Shown: piece after piece, positions 13,193 to 26,713 of the stretch
Numbering within the stretch: position 1 is the first letter of the stretch
Layout of the letters: each line of letters begins with the position of its first letter
Source: Leclercia sp. S52
GTDB taxonomy: Bacteria > Pseudomonadota > Gammaproteobacteria > Enterobacterales > Enterobacteriaceae
Direction of reading: 5' to 3'
DNA length: 64,000 nucleotides
Assembly: GCF_039727615.1 (NCBI RefSeq)
Contig: NZ_CP152474.1
Coordinates: 1,054,001 to 1,118,000 of the forward strand
Notes under the pieces: model-generated
What the model saw: the letters and a program-made list of their open reading frames with translations, nothing else
The model's database searches: none
Told to the model about the DNA's origin: nothing
Made by a program: the position numbers and the translations under genes

Positions 13193-13248
13193 TAAATCCT
13201 GTTTGCAACAGCGGGAGCTTTTCCAGTATGTTGCATAAAGATTACGTC

Positions 13249-13275
13249 AAAACGGCCTGCGGGCCGTTTTGTTTT
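13249..13275 (+). terminator. bolA terminator
   Basis: AAAACGGCC-TGCG-GGCCGTTTT forms a 9-bp stem with a tetraloop and a following T-rich tract (GTTTTG). Confidence 0.85.
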
Positions 13276-13363
13276 GTCCGGGTTTTGGGCCGGTGGCGCG
13301 ATTTTAAGGCCGAAAATAGCCTGAAATTGTGAAAAAAGCCGCAGCAACATGCGCCAACCGTTC

Positions 13364-13392
13364 TCGACTCACTAAAGTGATGCCGCTATAAT
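13364..13392 (+). promoter_or_regulatory. tig promoter
   Basis: TCGACT (4 of 6 to the -35 consensus) and a perfect TATAAT at 13387-13392 are separated by exactly 17 bases. The promoter lies about 130 bases before the tig start codon. Confidence 0.7.
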
Positions 13393-13514
13393 GCCGCGTC
13401 TTAATATGAATGTCTTCGGGATGATTCTGGCGACAGGGAATGTGAATCTGCTAAGAGAGCATCCCGGTATTGCGAGGCAAATTCAGAGTTGACCGAGCAC
13501 TGTGATTTTTTTGA

Positions 13515-14822
<1,308 letters not shown>

Positions 14823-14850
14823 TTCTGCCTGCTTCGTTTAAAGTTTGAGC

Positions 14851-14887
14851 AAAAAAACCCGTTGCCTCCCGGCGGCGGGTTTTTTTT
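14851..14887 (+). terminator. tig terminator
   Basis: An A7-ACCCG arm pairs with CGGGT followed by T7, with a GC-rich loop. It is 29 bases after the tig stop codon. Confidence 0.85.
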
Positions 14888-14959
14888 ATCACAGTTATAA
14901 ATCCCAAAGCGTGATAAAACGCTTTTTCAGTGTTAGCGTTAAAACAAAAGATTGTTATG

Positions 14960-14986
14960 CTTGAAATAGGGCTGAGCCGCCCCCAT
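14960..14986 (+). promoter_or_regulatory. Sigma-32 heat-shock promoter of clpPX
   Basis: CTTGAA at 14960-14965 and CCCCAT at 14981-14986 are separated by 15 bases, a textbook heat-shock promoter. It lies about 100 bases before clpP, as in E. coli, where clpP-clpX is a heat-shock operon. Confidence 0.88.
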
Positions 14987-15083
14987 TAGTGGGGAAGCAG
15001 TATTAAAGAGACTGGCTGATAATCCGTCCGCAAGGTTACAATCAGTACAGCAGGTATTTTCATTTTTTATCCAGGAGACGGAA

Positions 15084-15707
15084 ATGTCATACAGTGGCGA
15101 ACGAGATAACTTTGCACCCCATATGGCGTTGGTGCCAATGGTTATTGAACAGACCTCTCGAGGTGAACGTTCTTTTGATATCTACTCCCGTCTGCTTAAA
15201 GAACGCGTTATCTTCATGACCGGCCAGGTGGAAGACCACATGGCGAACCTGATCGTAGCGCAGATGCTGTTTCTGGAAGCGGAAAACCCGGAAAAAGACA
15301 TTTACCTGTACATCAACTCCCCTGGTGGCGTGATCACTGCCGGGATGTCCATTTACGATACCATGCAGTTCATCAAGCCTGATGTGAGCACCATTTGTAT
15401 GGGCCAGGCGGCATCGATGGGCGCATTCCTGCTGACCGCAGGGGCGAAAGGCAAGCGTTTCTGCCTGCCAAACTCGCGCGTAATGATTCACCAGCCGCTG
15501 GGCGGGTACCAGGGCCAGGCGACAGATATTGAAATTCATGCCCGTGAAATCCTGAAGGTAAAAGGACGCATGAATGAACTTATGGCTCATCATACGGGTC
15601 AATCATTAGAGCAGATCGAGCGTGATACCGAGCGCGATCGCTTCCTGTCCGCACCAGAGGCAGTAGAGTACGGCTTAGTCGACTCCATTTTGACCCACCG
15701 TAATTGA
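15084..15707 (+). CDS. clpP: ATP-dependent Clp protease proteolytic subunit ClpP
   Basis: Serine protease that forms the tetradecameric barrel used by ClpX and ClpA. The 207 residues include the 14-residue propeptide, which is cut before ALVPMVIEQ. The catalytic triad is visible: Ser in [10 protein letters not shown], His in [10 protein letters not shown] and Asp in the [10 protein letters not shown] region. The start ATG is preceded by CAGGAGACGG. clpX follows 127 bases downstream. Confidence 0.98.
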   Translation: MSYSGERDNFAPHMALVPMVIEQTSRGERSFDIYSRLLKERVIFMTGQVEDHMANLIVAQMLFLEAENPEKDIYLYINSPGGVITAGMSIYDTMQFIKPDVSTICMGQAASMGAFLLTAGAKGKRFCLPNSRVMIHQPLGGYQGQATDIEIHAREILKVKGRMNELMAHHTGQSLEQIERDTERDRFLSAPEAVEYGLVDSILTHRN

Positions 15708-15834
15708 TGCCCACGGCGCGGGTGTGCCGCTATACTATGGTAGGGCGGCACTTTGCTTACCAGCAGCCTGCGTCTGAGAATGGCATTTGCGTCGTCATGT
15801 GCGGCACAAAGAACTTAAAAAGAGGTTTTGACTC

Positions 15835-17110
15835 ATGACAGATAAACGCAAAGATGGATCGGGCAAACTGCTTTACTGCTCTTTTTGCGGCAAAAGCCAG
15901 CATGAAGTGCGCAAACTGATTGCCGGGCCATCCGTGTATATCTGCGACGAATGTGTCGACTTATGTAACGACATCATCCGCGAAGAGATTAAAGAAGTCG
16001 CACCACACCGTGAGCGCAGCGCGTTACCGACGCCGCATGAGATCCGTCATCATCTTGATGATTACGTCATCGGCCAGGAACAGGCGAAAAAAAGTGCTGG
16101 CAGTGGCGGTGTACAACCACTACAAACGTCTGCGTAACGGGGATAACAGCAACGGCGTTGAGCTGGGCAAAAGTAACATTTTGCTGATCGGCCCAACCGG
16201 TTCCGGTAAAACCCTGCTGGCAGAAACACTGGCACGCCTGCTGGATGTTCCGTTTACCATGGCGGATGCCACCACCCTGACCGAAGCCGGTTATGTGGGT
16301 GAGGATGTGGAAAACATCATCCAGAAACTGCTGCAGAAGTGCGATTACGACGTACAGAAAGCCCAGCGCGGTATCGTGTATATCGATGAGATCGACAAAA
16401 TCTCGCGTAAATCCGATAACCCGTCGATCACCCGTGACGTCTCCGGTGAAGGTGTGCAGCAGGCATTGCTGAAACTGATCGAAGGCACGGTTGCTGCTGT
16501 TCCACCGCAGGGAGGCCGTAAGCATCCTCAGCAGGAGTTCCTACAGGTTGATACGTCCAAAATCCTGTTTATCTGTGGCGGTGCGTTTGCCGGCCTGGAT
16601 AAAGTCATTGCTAACCGTGTTGAAACCGGCTCGGGTATTGGCTTTGGCGCTACGGTGAAGGCGAAGTCTGAAAAAGCGAAAGAGGGCGAGCTGCTGACCC
16701 AGGTTGAGCCAGAAGATCTGATCAAGTTTGGTCTGATCCCTGAGTTCATCGGCCGTCTGCCGGTTGTTGCCACTCTGACAGAACTGAGTGAAGACGCGCT
16801 GATTCAGATCCTGAAAGAGCCAAAAAACGCCCTGACCAAGCAGTACCAGGCGTTGTTCAATCTGGAAGGCGTTGAGCTGGAGTTCCGTGACGAAGCGCTG
16901 GACGCGATTGCCAAGAAAGCGATGGCACGTAAAACCGGTGCGCGTGGCCTGCGTTCAATCGTTGAAGCTGCTCTGCTCGATACCATGTACGATCTTCCGT
17001 CAATGGAAGAGGTCGAAAAAGTGGTTATCGATGAGTCGGTCATTGCCGGCCAAAGCAAGCCGCTGCTGATTTACGGTACGCCGGAAGCGCAGCAGGCATC
17101 TGGCGAATAA
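15835..17110 (+). CDS. clpX: ClpX unfoldase, frame broken by one extra A
   Basis: AAA+ unfoldase that feeds tagged substrates into ClpP. Two overlapping frames together give a 424-residue ClpX, the E. coli length. The zinc-binding domain has paired cysteines (YCSFC and YICDEC). The Walker A motif is GPTGSGKT, Walker B is IVYIDEID, and the pore loop is within [14 protein letters not shown]. The frame breaks at the A run 16087-16093 (seven A): removing one A restores [18 protein letters not shown]. As written, translation stops at 16137. Five other genes in the window show the same +1 homopolymer break, so a sequencing error is more likely than real loss. Confidence 0.93.
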
Positions 17111-17137
17111 TTCACCAGGCCATACAAGCAGTTAATC

Positions 17138-17168
17138 AAAAAGGGGGGGATTTAATCCCCCCCTTTTT
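17138..17168 (+). terminator. clpX terminator
   Basis: A5-G7, a 7-base loop (ATTTAAT) and C7-T5 form a strong stem with a T tract, 28 bases past the clpX stop. The G and C runs are equal in length. Confidence 0.9.
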
Positions 17169-17187
17169 ATTTTTCCGTAAACATGGC

Positions 17188-17215
17188 GTTGAATGTGTGG
17201 GAATCATCCCCATAT
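17188..17215 (+). promoter_or_regulatory. Sigma-32 heat-shock promoter of lon
   Basis: GTTGAA at 17188-17193 and CCCCATAT at 17208-17215 are separated by 14 bases, about 80 bases upstream of lon. The layout matches the known E. coli lon heat-shock promoter. Confidence 0.85.
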
Positions 17216-17297
17216 ACTGGATTACATGTTAATGGTTGCATGAAGCACAGTCCTGCAACCTGATTACCTGGCGGACACTAAACTAAGAGAGAGCTCT

Positions 17298-19652
17298 ATG
17301 AATCCTGAGCGTTCTGAACGCATTGAAATCCCCGTATTGCCGTTGCGCGATGTGGTGGTTTATCCGCACATGGTCATACCCTTATTTGTAGGGCGGGAAA
17401 AATCTATCCGTTGCCTTGAAGCCGCCATGGATCATGATAAAAAAATCATGCTGGTTGCGCAGAAAGAAGCATCAACGGATGAGCCGGGTGTAAACGATCT
17501 TTTCACCGTCGGGACCGTGGCCTCTATTTTACAAATGCTGAAGCTGCCTGATGGTACCGTCAAGGTGCTGGTCGAGGGGCTGCAGCGTGCGCGTATTACC
17601 ACGCTATCTGATGATGGCGAACACTTCGCAGCAAAAGCCGAATACCTGGACTCGCCTCAGCTTGACGAGCGTGAGCAGGAGGTGCTGGTTCGCACCGCGA
17701 TCAGTCAGTTTGAAGGCTATATCAAGCTGAACAAAAAAATCCCACCAGAAGTGCTGACGTCGCTGAACAGCATCGACGATCCGGCACGTCTGGCTGACAC
17801 CATCGCAGCGCACATGCCGCTGAAGCTGGCTGACAAACAGTCCGTGCTGGAGATGTCCGACGTTAACGAGCGTCTGGAATATCTGATGGCGATGATGGAG
17901 TCTGAAATCGATCTGCTGCAGGTTGAGAAACGCATTCGCAACCGCGTGAAAAAGCAGATGGAGAAATCTCAGCGCGAGTACTATCTGAACGAGCAGATGA
18001 AGGCCATTCAGAAAGAGCTCGGTGAGATGGATGACGCACCGGACGAAAACGAAGCGCTGAAGCGTAAGATCGACGCGGCGAAAATGCCGAAAGAGGCAAA
18101 AGAGAAGGCCGAAGCAGAACTGCAGAAGCTGAAAATGATGTCTCCGATGTCGGCCGAAGCGACCGTTGTACGCGGCTATATCGAGTGGATGGTTCAGGTT
18201 CCGTGGAACGCCCGCAGCAAGGTTAAAAAAGACCTGCGTCAGGCCCAGGAGATCCTGGATACCGACCACTACGGTCTTGAGCGCGTCAAAGATCGCATCC
18301 TTGAGTATCTCGCGGTTCAAAGCCGTGTTAACAAGCTCAAAGGCCCGATTTTGTGCCTGGTCGGGCCGCCGGGGGTGGGTAAAACCTCTCTGGGACAGTC
18401 CATTGCTAAAGCCACCGGACGTAAATACATCCGTATGGCGCTGGGCGGCGTGCGTGACGAAGCGGAAATCCGCGGTCACCGTCGGACCTACATTGGTTCA
18501 ATGCCGGGCAAACTGATCCAGAAAATGGCGAAAGTGGGGGTTAAAAACCCGCTGTTCCTGCTGGATGAGATCGACAAAATGTCGTCCGACATGCGCGGCG
18601 ATCCGGCTTCAGCCCTGCTTGAAGTGCTGGATCCTGAGCAGAACGTGGCGTTCAGCGATCACTACCTGGAAGTGGACTACGACCTCAGCGATGTGATGTT
18701 CGTAGCGACCTCCAACTCCATGAATATCCCGGCCCCGCTGCTGGATCGTATGGAAGTGATCCGTCTTTCTGGCTACACCGAAGACGAAAAACTGAACATT
18801 GCCCGCCGTCATTTGCTGTCGAAGCAGATTGAACGTAACGCACTGAAAGAAAGCGAATTGACCGTTGATGACAGCGCAATCATCGGCATTATTCGTTACT
18901 ACACCCGTGAAGCGGGCGTGCGTAGCCTGGAGCGTGAAATCTCCAAGCTGTGTCGTAAGGCGGTGAAACAGCTGCTGCTCGACAAGACGTTGAAGCACAT
19001 TGTAATTAATGGCGACAACCTGCATGAATACCTCGGTGTTCAGCGCTACGACTATGGCCGTGCGGACAGCGAAAACCGCGTAGGCCAGGTGACCGGTCTG
19101 GCGTGGACGGAAGTGGGCGGCGATCTGCTGACCATCGAAACCGCCTGCGTACCGGGTAAAGGCAAGCTGACCTATACCGGCTCGCTGGGTGAAGTGATGC
19201 AGGAGTCCATTCAGGCTGCGCTGACCGTGGTGCGCGCGCGTGCGGAAAAACTGGGTATTAATCCGGACTTTTACGAAAAACGCGACATTCACGTTCACGT
19301 GCCGGAAGGGGCAACGCCGAAGGATGGCCCAAGCGCGGGTATCGCGATGTGTAGCGCTCTGGTCTCCTGCCTGACCGGCAACCCGGTGCGTGCCGATGTG
19401 GCGATGACCGGTGAAATCACCCTGCGTGGCCAGGTCCTGCCGATTGGCGGTTTGAAAGAAAAACTGCTGGCAGCTCACCGTGGCGGCATTAAAACGGTCC
19501 TCATCCCGTATGAGAACAAGCGCGATCTGGAAGAGATTCCGGATAACGTTATCGCCGATCTGGATATCCATCCGGTGAAACGTATCGAGGAAGTTCTGAC
19601 CCTTGCACTGCAGAACGAGCCTTACGGAATGCAGGTTGTGACCGCAAAATAG
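17298..19652 (+). CDS. lon: Lon ATP-dependent protease
   Basis: Cytosolic AAA+ serine protease for misfolded proteins and regulators such as SulA and RcsA. The 784 residues equal the E. coli length. Domain order: N-terminal substrate-binding LON domain (1-200), coiled coil (200-300), AAA+ module with Walker A GPPGVGKTS and Walker B PLFLLDEID, then the protease domain with the catalytic Ser in PKDGPSAGIAM and the Lys in GGLKEKLLAAHRGG. An A7 run at 17733-17739 is read in frame, so not every long homopolymer here is disturbed. Confidence 0.98.
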   Translation: MNPERSERIEIPVLPLRDVVVYPHMVIPLFVGREKSIRCLEAAMDHDKKIMLVAQKEASTDEPGVNDLFTVGTVASILQMLKLPDGTVKVLVEGLQRARITTLSDDGEHFAAKAEYLDSPQLDEREQEVLVRTAISQFEGYIKLNKKIPPEVLTSLNSIDDPARLADTIAAHMPLKLADKQSVLEMSDVNERLEYLMAMMESEIDLLQVEKRIRNRVKKQMEKSQREYYLNEQMKAIQKELGEMDDAPDENEALKRKIDAAKMPKEAKEKAEAELQKLKMMSPMSAEATVVRGYIEWMVQVPWNARSKVKKDLRQAQEILDTDHYGLERVKDRILEYLAVQSRVNKLKGPILCLVGPPGVGKTSLGQSIAKATGRKYIRMALGGVRDEAEIRGHRRTYIGSMPGKLIQKMAKVGVKNPLFLLDEIDKMSSDMRGDPASALLEVLDPEQNVAFSDHYLEVDYDLSDVMFVATSNSMNIPAPLLDRMEVIRLSGYTEDEKLNIARRHLLSKQIERNALKESELTVDDSAIIGIIRYYTREAGVRSLEREISKLCRKAVKQLLLDKTLKHIVINGDNLHEYLGVQRYDYGRADSENRVGQVTGLAWTEVGGDLLTIETACVPGKGKLTYTGSLGEVMQESIQAALTVVRARAEKLGINPDFYEKRDIHVHVPEGATPKDGPSAGIAMCSALVSCLTGNPVRADVAMTGEITLRGQVLPIGGLKEKLLAAHRGGIKTVLIPYENKRDLEEIPDNVIADLDIHPVKRIEEVLTLALQNEPYGMQVVTAK

Positions 19653-19682
19653 TGACCTCGCGCAAAGAGCGTCAATAAAAAC

Positions 19683-19721
19683 AAGGCTGGTGAGCCATTT
19701 CGGGCTTGCCAGCCTTTTTTT
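19683..19721 (+). terminator. lon terminator
   Basis: AAGGCTGG pairs with CCAGCCTT, with a second pairing of GAGCC and GGGCTT inside the loop, followed by a run of T. Confidence 0.85.
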
Positions 19722-19862
19722 GTATAGCTAATTTAGATTGCTGATTGGGCCAGCCATCAACAACGGGTGTTGTAAGGTCATGGCAGGCCTGATATAACTG
19801 CTGCGCGGTCGCGTTGTGAAGGATTCAGGCGCGATATAAATTATAAAGAGAGGAAGAGAAGA

Positions 19863-20135
19863 GTGAATAAATCTCAACTGATTGACAAAATTGCTGCGGG
19901 TGCTGATATCTCCAAAGCTGCGGCTGGACGTGCGTTAGATGCTTTGATTGCTTCTGTTACCGAATCTCTGCAGGCTGGGGACGACGTGGCGCTGGTAGGT
20001 TTTGGTACTTTTGCTGTTAAAGAGCGTGCTGCCCGTACTGGCCGCAACCCTCAGACCGGTAAAGAGATCACCATCGCTGCTGCTAAAGTTCCGGGCTTCC
20101 GCGCCGGCAAAGCGCTGAAAGACGCAGTAAACTGA
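19863..20135 (+). CDS. hupB: DNA-binding protein HU subunit beta
   Basis: Nucleoid protein that bends and constrains DNA as the HU-alpha/beta dimer. The 90 residues equal E. coli HU-beta, with the DNA-arm signature [24 protein letters not shown]. Translation begins at GTG, as in E. coli hupB, behind GAGAGGAAGAG. It follows lon in the conserved enteric order. Confidence 0.98.
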   Translation: MNKSQLIDKIAAGADISKAAAGRALDALIASVTESLQAGDDVALVGFGTFAVKERAARTGRNPQTGKEITIAAAKVPGFRAGKALKDAVN

Positions 20136-20169
20136 TCGCTTTCTTACTTCAGGGAAGTTGAAAAGTACA

Positions 20170-20197
20170 AGGGCGCATCATTTGATGTGCCTTTTTT
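20170..20197 (+). terminator. hupB terminator
   Basis: GGCGCATCA pairs with TGATGTGCC (one G-T wobble) across TT, followed by T6. Confidence 0.82.
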
Positions 20198-20346
20198 GTT
20201 TGTCCAGGCCTGATTTATGTGAGTTTATGCGAGTTGTGGGCTGACAATCGCCCCGGTTTCTTGTCACAATACGTCTTTACGCGCTGCGGTCAGGATTTCC
20301 GCCAGCGTCAGGTCACCAGTCACCTACAGCGGAGTGTGGTTACACC

Positions 20347-22735
<2,389 letters not shown>

Positions 22736-22769
22736 TAACTTGCACAGTGGCAAAAATTTGCCAGGATAA

Positions 22770-22794
22770 AGAGGTCATACCAGTTATGACCTCT
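22770..22794. promoter_or_regulatory. 25-bp inverted repeat with FadR-like site before fadM
   Basis: AGAGGTCATA and TATGACCTCT are a perfect 10-bp inverted repeat with a 5-base centre, 38 bases before the fadM start. Within it, the minus strand reads AACTGGTATGACC, which differs from the FadR core AACTGGTCNGACC at one position. E. coli fadM is repressed by FadR, so an operator here is expected. Confidence 0.5.
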
Positions 22795-22831
22795 GAATCT
22801 TATAAATAACAACTCTTAAGGCTATTGCGCT

Positions 22832-23230
22832 ATGCAGACTCAAATCAAAGTACGCGGCTACCATCTGGATGTTTACCAACACGTTAATAACGCACGTTAT
22901 CTTGAGTTTCTCGAGGAGGCGCGCTGGGACGGGCTGGAAAATAGCGACAGCTTTAAGTGGATGACCGAGCATCGTATCGCCTTTGTGGTGGCGAACATCA
23001 ACATTAACTACCGCCGCCCCGCAGTCCTCAGCGATCTCCTCACCGTCACCAGCCAGCTGCAGCAGCTGAACGGCAAAAGTGGAGTGTTGAGTCAGGTAGT
23101 GACGCTTGAGCCAGAAGGGCAGGTGGTGGCTGATGCGCTGATTACCTTTGTCTGCATCGATCTGCAAACCCAGAAAGCGTTTCCGCTGGAAGGAGAGTTA
23201 CGTGAGAAGCTGGAGCTGTTAATCAAATAG
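22832..23230 (+). CDS. fadM: Long-chain acyl-CoA thioesterase FadM
   Basis: Hot-dog-fold thioesterase III of 132 residues that hydrolyses acyl-CoA intermediates arising during oleate oxidation. The 4-hydroxybenzoyl-CoA thioesterase signature near the N-terminus is YHLDVYQHVNNARYLEFLEE, with the catalytic Asp/Asn region in DVYQHVNN. Confidence 0.95.
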   Translation: MQTQIKVRGYHLDVYQHVNNARYLEFLEEARWDGLENSDSFKWMTEHRIAFVVANININYRRPAVLSDLLTVTSQLQQLNGKSGVLSQVVTLEPEGQVVADALITFVCIDLQTQKAFPLEGELREKLELLIK

Positions 23231-23240
23231 CCTCGCATTC

Positions 23241-23273
23241 TGATGCCGGGCGAAGCGGATCCTTCCCCCGGCA
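23241..23273. repeat. Single REP-like palindrome after fadM
   Basis: GATGCCGGGCGAAGCGGATC...CCCCGGCA is a GC-rich imperfect palindrome in the gap between the converging genes fadM and queC. It resembles half of a REP pair and may act as a shared terminator. Confidence 0.5.
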
Positions 23274-23285
23274 GACTGGCCACGA

Positions 23286-23981
23286 TTAGTTAAGACCGGT
23301 TTTCTTTTTCAGCGCTGCCATTACCCCGGTTTTATCCGCCAGGTAGTGGTTCAGGCCATTGGCGCGCAGGTTACAGGCGGCGCACTGGCCGCAGCCATCG
23401 CCCTGAATGCCGTTGTAGCAGGTCAGCGTTTCGTTACGCACCAGATCCAGCTTGCCCCAGTAGTCGGCCAGCGCCCAGGTTTCGGCTTTATCGAGCCACA
23501 TCAGCGGCGTTTCGAAGCGGATATCTTTGGCCATCCCCAGGTTCACAGCATGGTTGAGCGCTTTCACAAACTCGTCGCGGCAGTCCGGGTAGCCGGAGAA
23601 GTCGGTTTCGCACACGCCGGTAATGATCGCCTCGGCTTTGACCTGGTAAGCGTAGATTGCCGTCAGGGTCAGGAACAGGATATTACGTCCCGGCACGAAG
23701 GTATTCGGGATCCCTTCGGCATCCGGTTCGTAGTCCGGCACCGGAATGCTGTCGCGGGTGAGGCTGCTTACCGCCAGTTCGTTCAGCAGGGTGACATCCA
23801 GAACCTTATGCGCCCGTGCGCCGAGTTTCACCGCCAGTTTCTGCGCGACCTCAATCTCTTCGCTATGGCGCTGACCATAGTCAAAAGTCACACAGTGGAC
23901 TTCATCATATTGCTGCAGAGCCTGAACCAGACAGGTGGTGGAGTCCTGGCCTCCACTGAACACGACAACGGCACGTTTCAT
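23286..23981 (-). CDS. queC: 7-cyano-7-deazaguanine synthase QueC
   Basis: QueC makes preQ0 from 7-carboxy-7-deazaguanine, ATP and ammonia on the queuosine pathway. The PP-loop motif is [12 protein letters not shown] at the N-terminus. The C-terminal zinc site is a cysteine cluster, [19 protein letters not shown]. The start at 23981 ([11 protein letters not shown]) gives 231 residues as in E. coli; an ATG four codons upstream lacks support. Confidence 0.96.
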   Translation of the reverse strand: MKRAVVVFSGGQDSTTCLVQALQQYDEVHCVTFDYGQRHSEEIEVAQKLAVKLGARAHKVLDVTLLNELAVSSLTRDSIPVPDYEPDAEGIPNTFVPGRNILFLTLTAIYAYQVKAEAIITGVCETDFSGYPDCRDEFVKALNHAVNLGMAKDIRFETPLMWLDKAETWALADYWGKLDLVRNETLTCYNGIQGDGCGQCAACNLRANGLNHYLADKTGVMAALKKKTGLN

Positions 23982-24047
23982 TAATCTTCCCAACTTTGAC
24001 GGTTAAAAACGTATGGTAACGTCTGCCCGTGGCGGCGACCAGCTTCT

Positions 24048-25749
24048 TCACGTTTTCGGTGCCGGCAGCCAGGCCTCGGTAAAATCAAACCAGCCGCGAG
24101 GATTCAGACGGATGCCGTTTACCCCCGGCGGGGCGCTGATTTGATACTGATAGTTAAACAGTGGCGTGAGGACGGCTCGCTCCATTAATTGCGAGAACAC
24201 CTCTTTCAACGCCAGATGGCGCGCCGCAGCGTCGGGCTGAACCTGAACCGCATCCAGCGTCGCCATCAGGTGTGCGAGCTGCGGGGCGCTGAGCAGGTGT
24301 GGCCACAGCGCATCGCAGCGCAACCACTGCTCAAGGGTGTATTCTGGCGCTTCGCCAATCAGCCTGTCGCCCATTATGATATCGGCATCCGCAAGGGCGG
24401 TGCAGCCATCCCAGGTTTTCGCATCATGGAAAATCACCGTCAGCTGACAGCCTTCCTGCGCCAGGTAGCGTTTAAGCTGCTCCGCCATGGTGTGTAACTC
24501 CACCGGCAGATGATAGATCAGGGTGAGCGTCTCCGGCAGGGCGGTGGTGTGCGCCTGCGGCCACTGCGGGATTGTCCAGCCTGGCAGCAACTCCTGGGTC
24601 GGGGTGATGAGATTCTCGTCCAGCGGCAGCGTATGCAGCAGCGAGGTGTGATGAATGATGTCGATCAGCCTGCGAGCCTGCGCCTCGCTTAACTTACCGC
24701 TCTGTTTCAGCGTGAGATAGCAAAAACCGAGGCTGATGCTGTTACTGACCAGCCGCAGACTGGCAAGCTCCTCCGGTTCACCAATGGCGATCTGCACCGG
24801 ATGGCGGCAGCTGGTGCCTAAATCCTGGTCAAAAAGCTGGGGGGTGATCCAGTATTCGATCGCTTTCAGCAGCGGATGTCCCAGATGGTACTGCTCATGG
24901 CTTTCCAGCCGGACCAGATCCGCATCGAAGATCGCCAGCCGGAACGGCCCGCTTCCCGTCAGGGGCTGTTCAGGGTGGGCAAGGCGGCTGCAGTAGCTCG
25001 CCAGACGGTGCGCCAGCCAGTAATCCGGCTGCTGTAACAGGAAGGTCAGGCACTGCGGGTGGGTCACCTCAATCTGCCTGACGCTGTTAAACAGTTTGCG
25101 CAGCGCGGGCAGAGTGAGCAGACGCATCAGCTGGCTCTGGAGCTGGGCTGTCTCGACTTTGTCCCCGTTATGCCAGTGTAGCGTGGAGCGAATGTAGAAG
25201 TGCCAGCGAAGCCCGTCGGCAGCGATCTCCCAGTGATGCGCCAGATCGCCGCCCGGCTCGCTGCTGGTGTCGTTGAAGCGCGTCAGACCGGAAAAGATCT
25301 GCCCCACCAGATGCTGCTCGGCACGCCCGGGCAAAAAGCCCGGATGGAGCGGATCGAGGGGCCGGTAATAGGGAATGCGCAGCGTGGGAGTATTGTTCTG
25401 CCACTGCCCACCGAGAAAAGGATGCAACAGGGCACGCAGCGCCTGGGGGGGCTAACTGAGCCAGCTCCAGGGCGTTGTGCTGCTGGCCGCTTTTTAGCGC
25501 CTGTTCCATCATCGTATTGCGCAGTGATTCCGGCGTGACGTGAAAGCGCAGCTCGCCGCGCTTGCCGCGCCCGGACTGCGCCTGCCAGCTTAGCCAGCCT
25601 GCCTCCTGGGCCTGACGCAAAAGCGTGCGCACATGGCGTTCGCTGCAAAAGCAGCGGCTGGCCAGTTCGGCGACGCTCACCTGCTGCGGAGCACCGGCTG
25701 AGGGCTGCCACAGCCGCTGGTACTGATTAAGTCGATTAAGCTGGCGCAT
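24048..25749 (-). CDS. ybaE: YbaE, SgrR-like HTH/solute-binding protein, frame broken
   Basis: YbaE has an N-terminal helix-turn-helix domain (SVAELASRCFCSERHVRTLL) and a C-terminal domain like periplasmic peptide-binding proteins (SBP_bac_5), the architecture of the transcription factor SgrR. No signal peptide is present, so it is probably a cytosolic regulator; the target is unknown. The start at 25749 and removal of one base from the G7 run 25445-25451 (C7 on the coding strand) gives exactly 566 residues, as in E. coli, and restores LAQLAPQALRALLHPFLGGQ. As written the frame is broken about 100 residues in. The same +1 homopolymer pattern occurs in five other genes. Confidence 0.88.
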
Positions 25750-25851
25750 ATAAAAACCCGGAACAATAATTTCCATCTATTCAGTATTACTTCCGTATAT
25801 ATCACGCAATACTGATGCACAAGTTAACCTCCTCACAATTTCGGAGTTCCC

Positions 25852-26670
25852 ATGGCGCGGCTGGCTGCATTTGATATGGACGGCACCTTGTTAATGCCGG
25901 ACCACCGTTTAGGCGACAGGACGTTGAGCACGCTGAAGCGGCTGCATGAGCGCGATATTACGCTCACCTTCGCCACGGGACGGCATGTGCTGGAGATGCG
26001 TCATCTGATGGGCGCGCTCTCCCTCGATGCGTTTTTGATTACCGGCAACGGGACGCGCATTCACTCCCTGGAGGGCGAGGTGCTTTATCGTCAGGATTTG
26101 GCCCCGGACGTGGCGGAGCAGGTGCTGCATACCACCTGGGACACCCAGGCCAGCATTCACGTGTTTAACGACACCGGCTGGCTGACTGGAAAAGAGATCC
26201 CGGCGCTGCTGGAAGCGCACGTCTACAGCGGCTTCCAGTATCAACTCACCGATCTGCGCCGTATTCCGGCCCATGCGGTGACCAAAATCTGTTTTTGCGG
26301 CGATCACGACGATCTGTGCCGTCTGCGTATCCAGCTCAACGAGGCGCTGGGCACTCGCGCTCATTTGACCTTCTCGGCGATCGATTGTCTGGAGGTACTG
26401 CCGGTCGGGTGCAACAAAGGGTCCGCCCTGGCAGTGCTGAGCGATCATCTGGGCTTAACCTTGCAGGAGTGTATGGCGTTTGGCGACGCGATGAACGATC
26501 GCGAGATGCTGGGCAGCGTGGGCCGCGGCCTGATTATGGGCAATGCGATGCCACAACTGATCGCCGAGCTCTCGCATTTACCGGTTATCGGACACTGCCG
26601 CAACGAGGCCGTGTCCCATTTCTTAACCCATTGGCTGGATACACCCGATCTTCCTTATTCCCCCGAATAG
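25852..26670 (+). CDS. cof: HMP-PP phosphatase Cof (HAD family)
   Basis: Cof hydrolyses thiamine-pathway intermediates such as HMP-diphosphate and other sugar and cofactor phosphates. The 272 residues equal the E. coli length. HAD motif I is FDMDGTLL with the nucleophile Asp, motif II the TFATGR region, and motif IV is [13 protein letters not shown] type IIB cap lies between. It is divergent from ybaE. Confidence 0.96.
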   Translation: MARLAAFDMDGTLLMPDHRLGDRTLSTLKRLHERDITLTFATGRHVLEMRHLMGALSLDAFLITGNGTRIHSLEGEVLYRQDLAPDVAEQVLHTTWDTQASIHVFNDTGWLTGKEIPALLEAHVYSGFQYQLTDLRRIPAHAVTKICFCGDHDDLCRLRIQLNEALGTRAHLTFSAIDCLEVLPVGCNKGSALAVLSDHLGLTLQECMAFGDAMNDREMLGSVGRGLIMGNAMPQLIAELSHLPVIGHCRNEAVSHFLTHWLDTPDLPYSPE

Positions 26671-26685
26671 TGAGGCCCTTCCAGC

Positions 26686-26713
26686 AAGCCAGACGACAGT
26701 CTGGCTTTTTTTA
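26686..26713. terminator. Bidirectional terminator cof/cdsH
   Basis: AAGCCAGAC-GACA-GTCTGGCTT followed by T5 ends cof on the plus strand. The convergent cdsH gene ends at 26711. Confidence 0.82.

Noticed and set aside
16087..16094. clpX A-run as a programmed -1 frameshift site like that of dnaX
   Set aside because: Restoring ClpX needs a shift that skips one base (+1), not a -1 slip. No hairpin or internal Shine-Dalgarno is evident, and five other genes show the same extra-base error.
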